Origin: Candidatus Multiplicimicrobium inquinatum
GTDB taxonomy: Bacteria; Omnitrophota; Omnitrophia; Omnitrophales; Aquincolibacteriaceae
NCBI GenBank assembly: GCA_002344825.1
Contig: DDUN01000054.1
Span: 28,869-64,371, forward strand
Direction of reading: 5' to 3'
DNA: 35,503 nucleotides
The text below holds more notes on this DNA, generated by a model. That model had not been told where the DNA came from. It worked only from the letters and a program-made list of their open reading frames with translations, and did no database searches. Within the stretch, counting starts at the first letter, position 1. The DNA is not shown here.

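Noticed and set aside
35410..35412. TTG as the start codon of the giant gene
   Set aside because: The frame is open upstream to the window edge, the upstream residues continue a discoidin-like strand (VEAAIIDLGS), and no ribosome binding site precedes the TTG. It is an internal Leu codon.
2239..35503. Assembly artefact (tandem mis-join) as the cause of the huge frame
   Set aside because: The frame never shifts, internal repeats are diverged at protein and DNA level rather than identical, and the domain series ends in a normal stop. Only read mapping could exclude it fully.

Overview
The window is dominated by one minus-strand open reading frame. It runs from its stop at 2239 to the right edge at 35503 without a break, giving about 11,087 visible codons (roughly 94% of the window). 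The N-terminus lies outside. Three small plus-strand genes sit at the left end: the tail of an unidentified gene (1-90), a YqeY/GatB-like protein (155-601), and a divergent apolipoprotein N-acyltransferase (Lnt)-like membrane protein (688-2040). The Lnt-like gene converges on the giant gene across about 200 non-coding bases. I see no RNA genes, CRISPR arrays, insertion sequences or attachment sites.

The organism looks like an uncultivated bacterium. Giant proteins of 10,000 residues and far more have been reported from Omnitrophota (former OP3), and an adhesive N-terminus plus a translocase-like ATPase fits that group. This is inference: no phylogenetic marker except YqeY is present, and other predatory or PVC-related bacteria are possible.

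Layout of the giant protein (residue 1 is the TTG codon at 35410-35412; 30 more residues are visible before it): (a) about -30 to 1110, six F5/8 type C (discoidin)-like modules and one CBM6-like module; (b) 1118-1320, a jelly-roll-like module; (c) 1321-2144, degenerate YD/RHS-like repeats; (d) 2145-2310, a charged coiled coil and a Gly-rich linker; (e) 2311-2477, a Gly/Ala-rich hydrophobic block; (f) 2652-5860, a very long beta-rich repetitive region I do not recognise, with internal duplications; (g) 5865-6220, a second, larger hydrophobic block; (h) 6221-7770, helical repeats and coiled coil; (i) 7862-8804, a SecA-like motor with all main helicase motifs traceable but motifs I and VI altered; (j) 8805-11057, a long helical tail with two HExxH zincin-like motifs, a degenerate third (HExxE) and an alpha/beta cap. 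The protein therefore changes near residue 5,860 from beta-rich, surface-like sequence to alpha-helical sequence with enzyme-like motifs. By eye there are only seven cysteines, all in the first 2,260 residues.

Working hypothesis: a cell-surface or injected megaprotein that binds glycans or cells through its discoidin array, crosses or anchors in a membrane through its hydrophobic blocks, and carries a SecA-like motor or pseudo-motor and peptidase-like domains at the C-terminal end. The sequence supports the domain order; the mechanism is inference.
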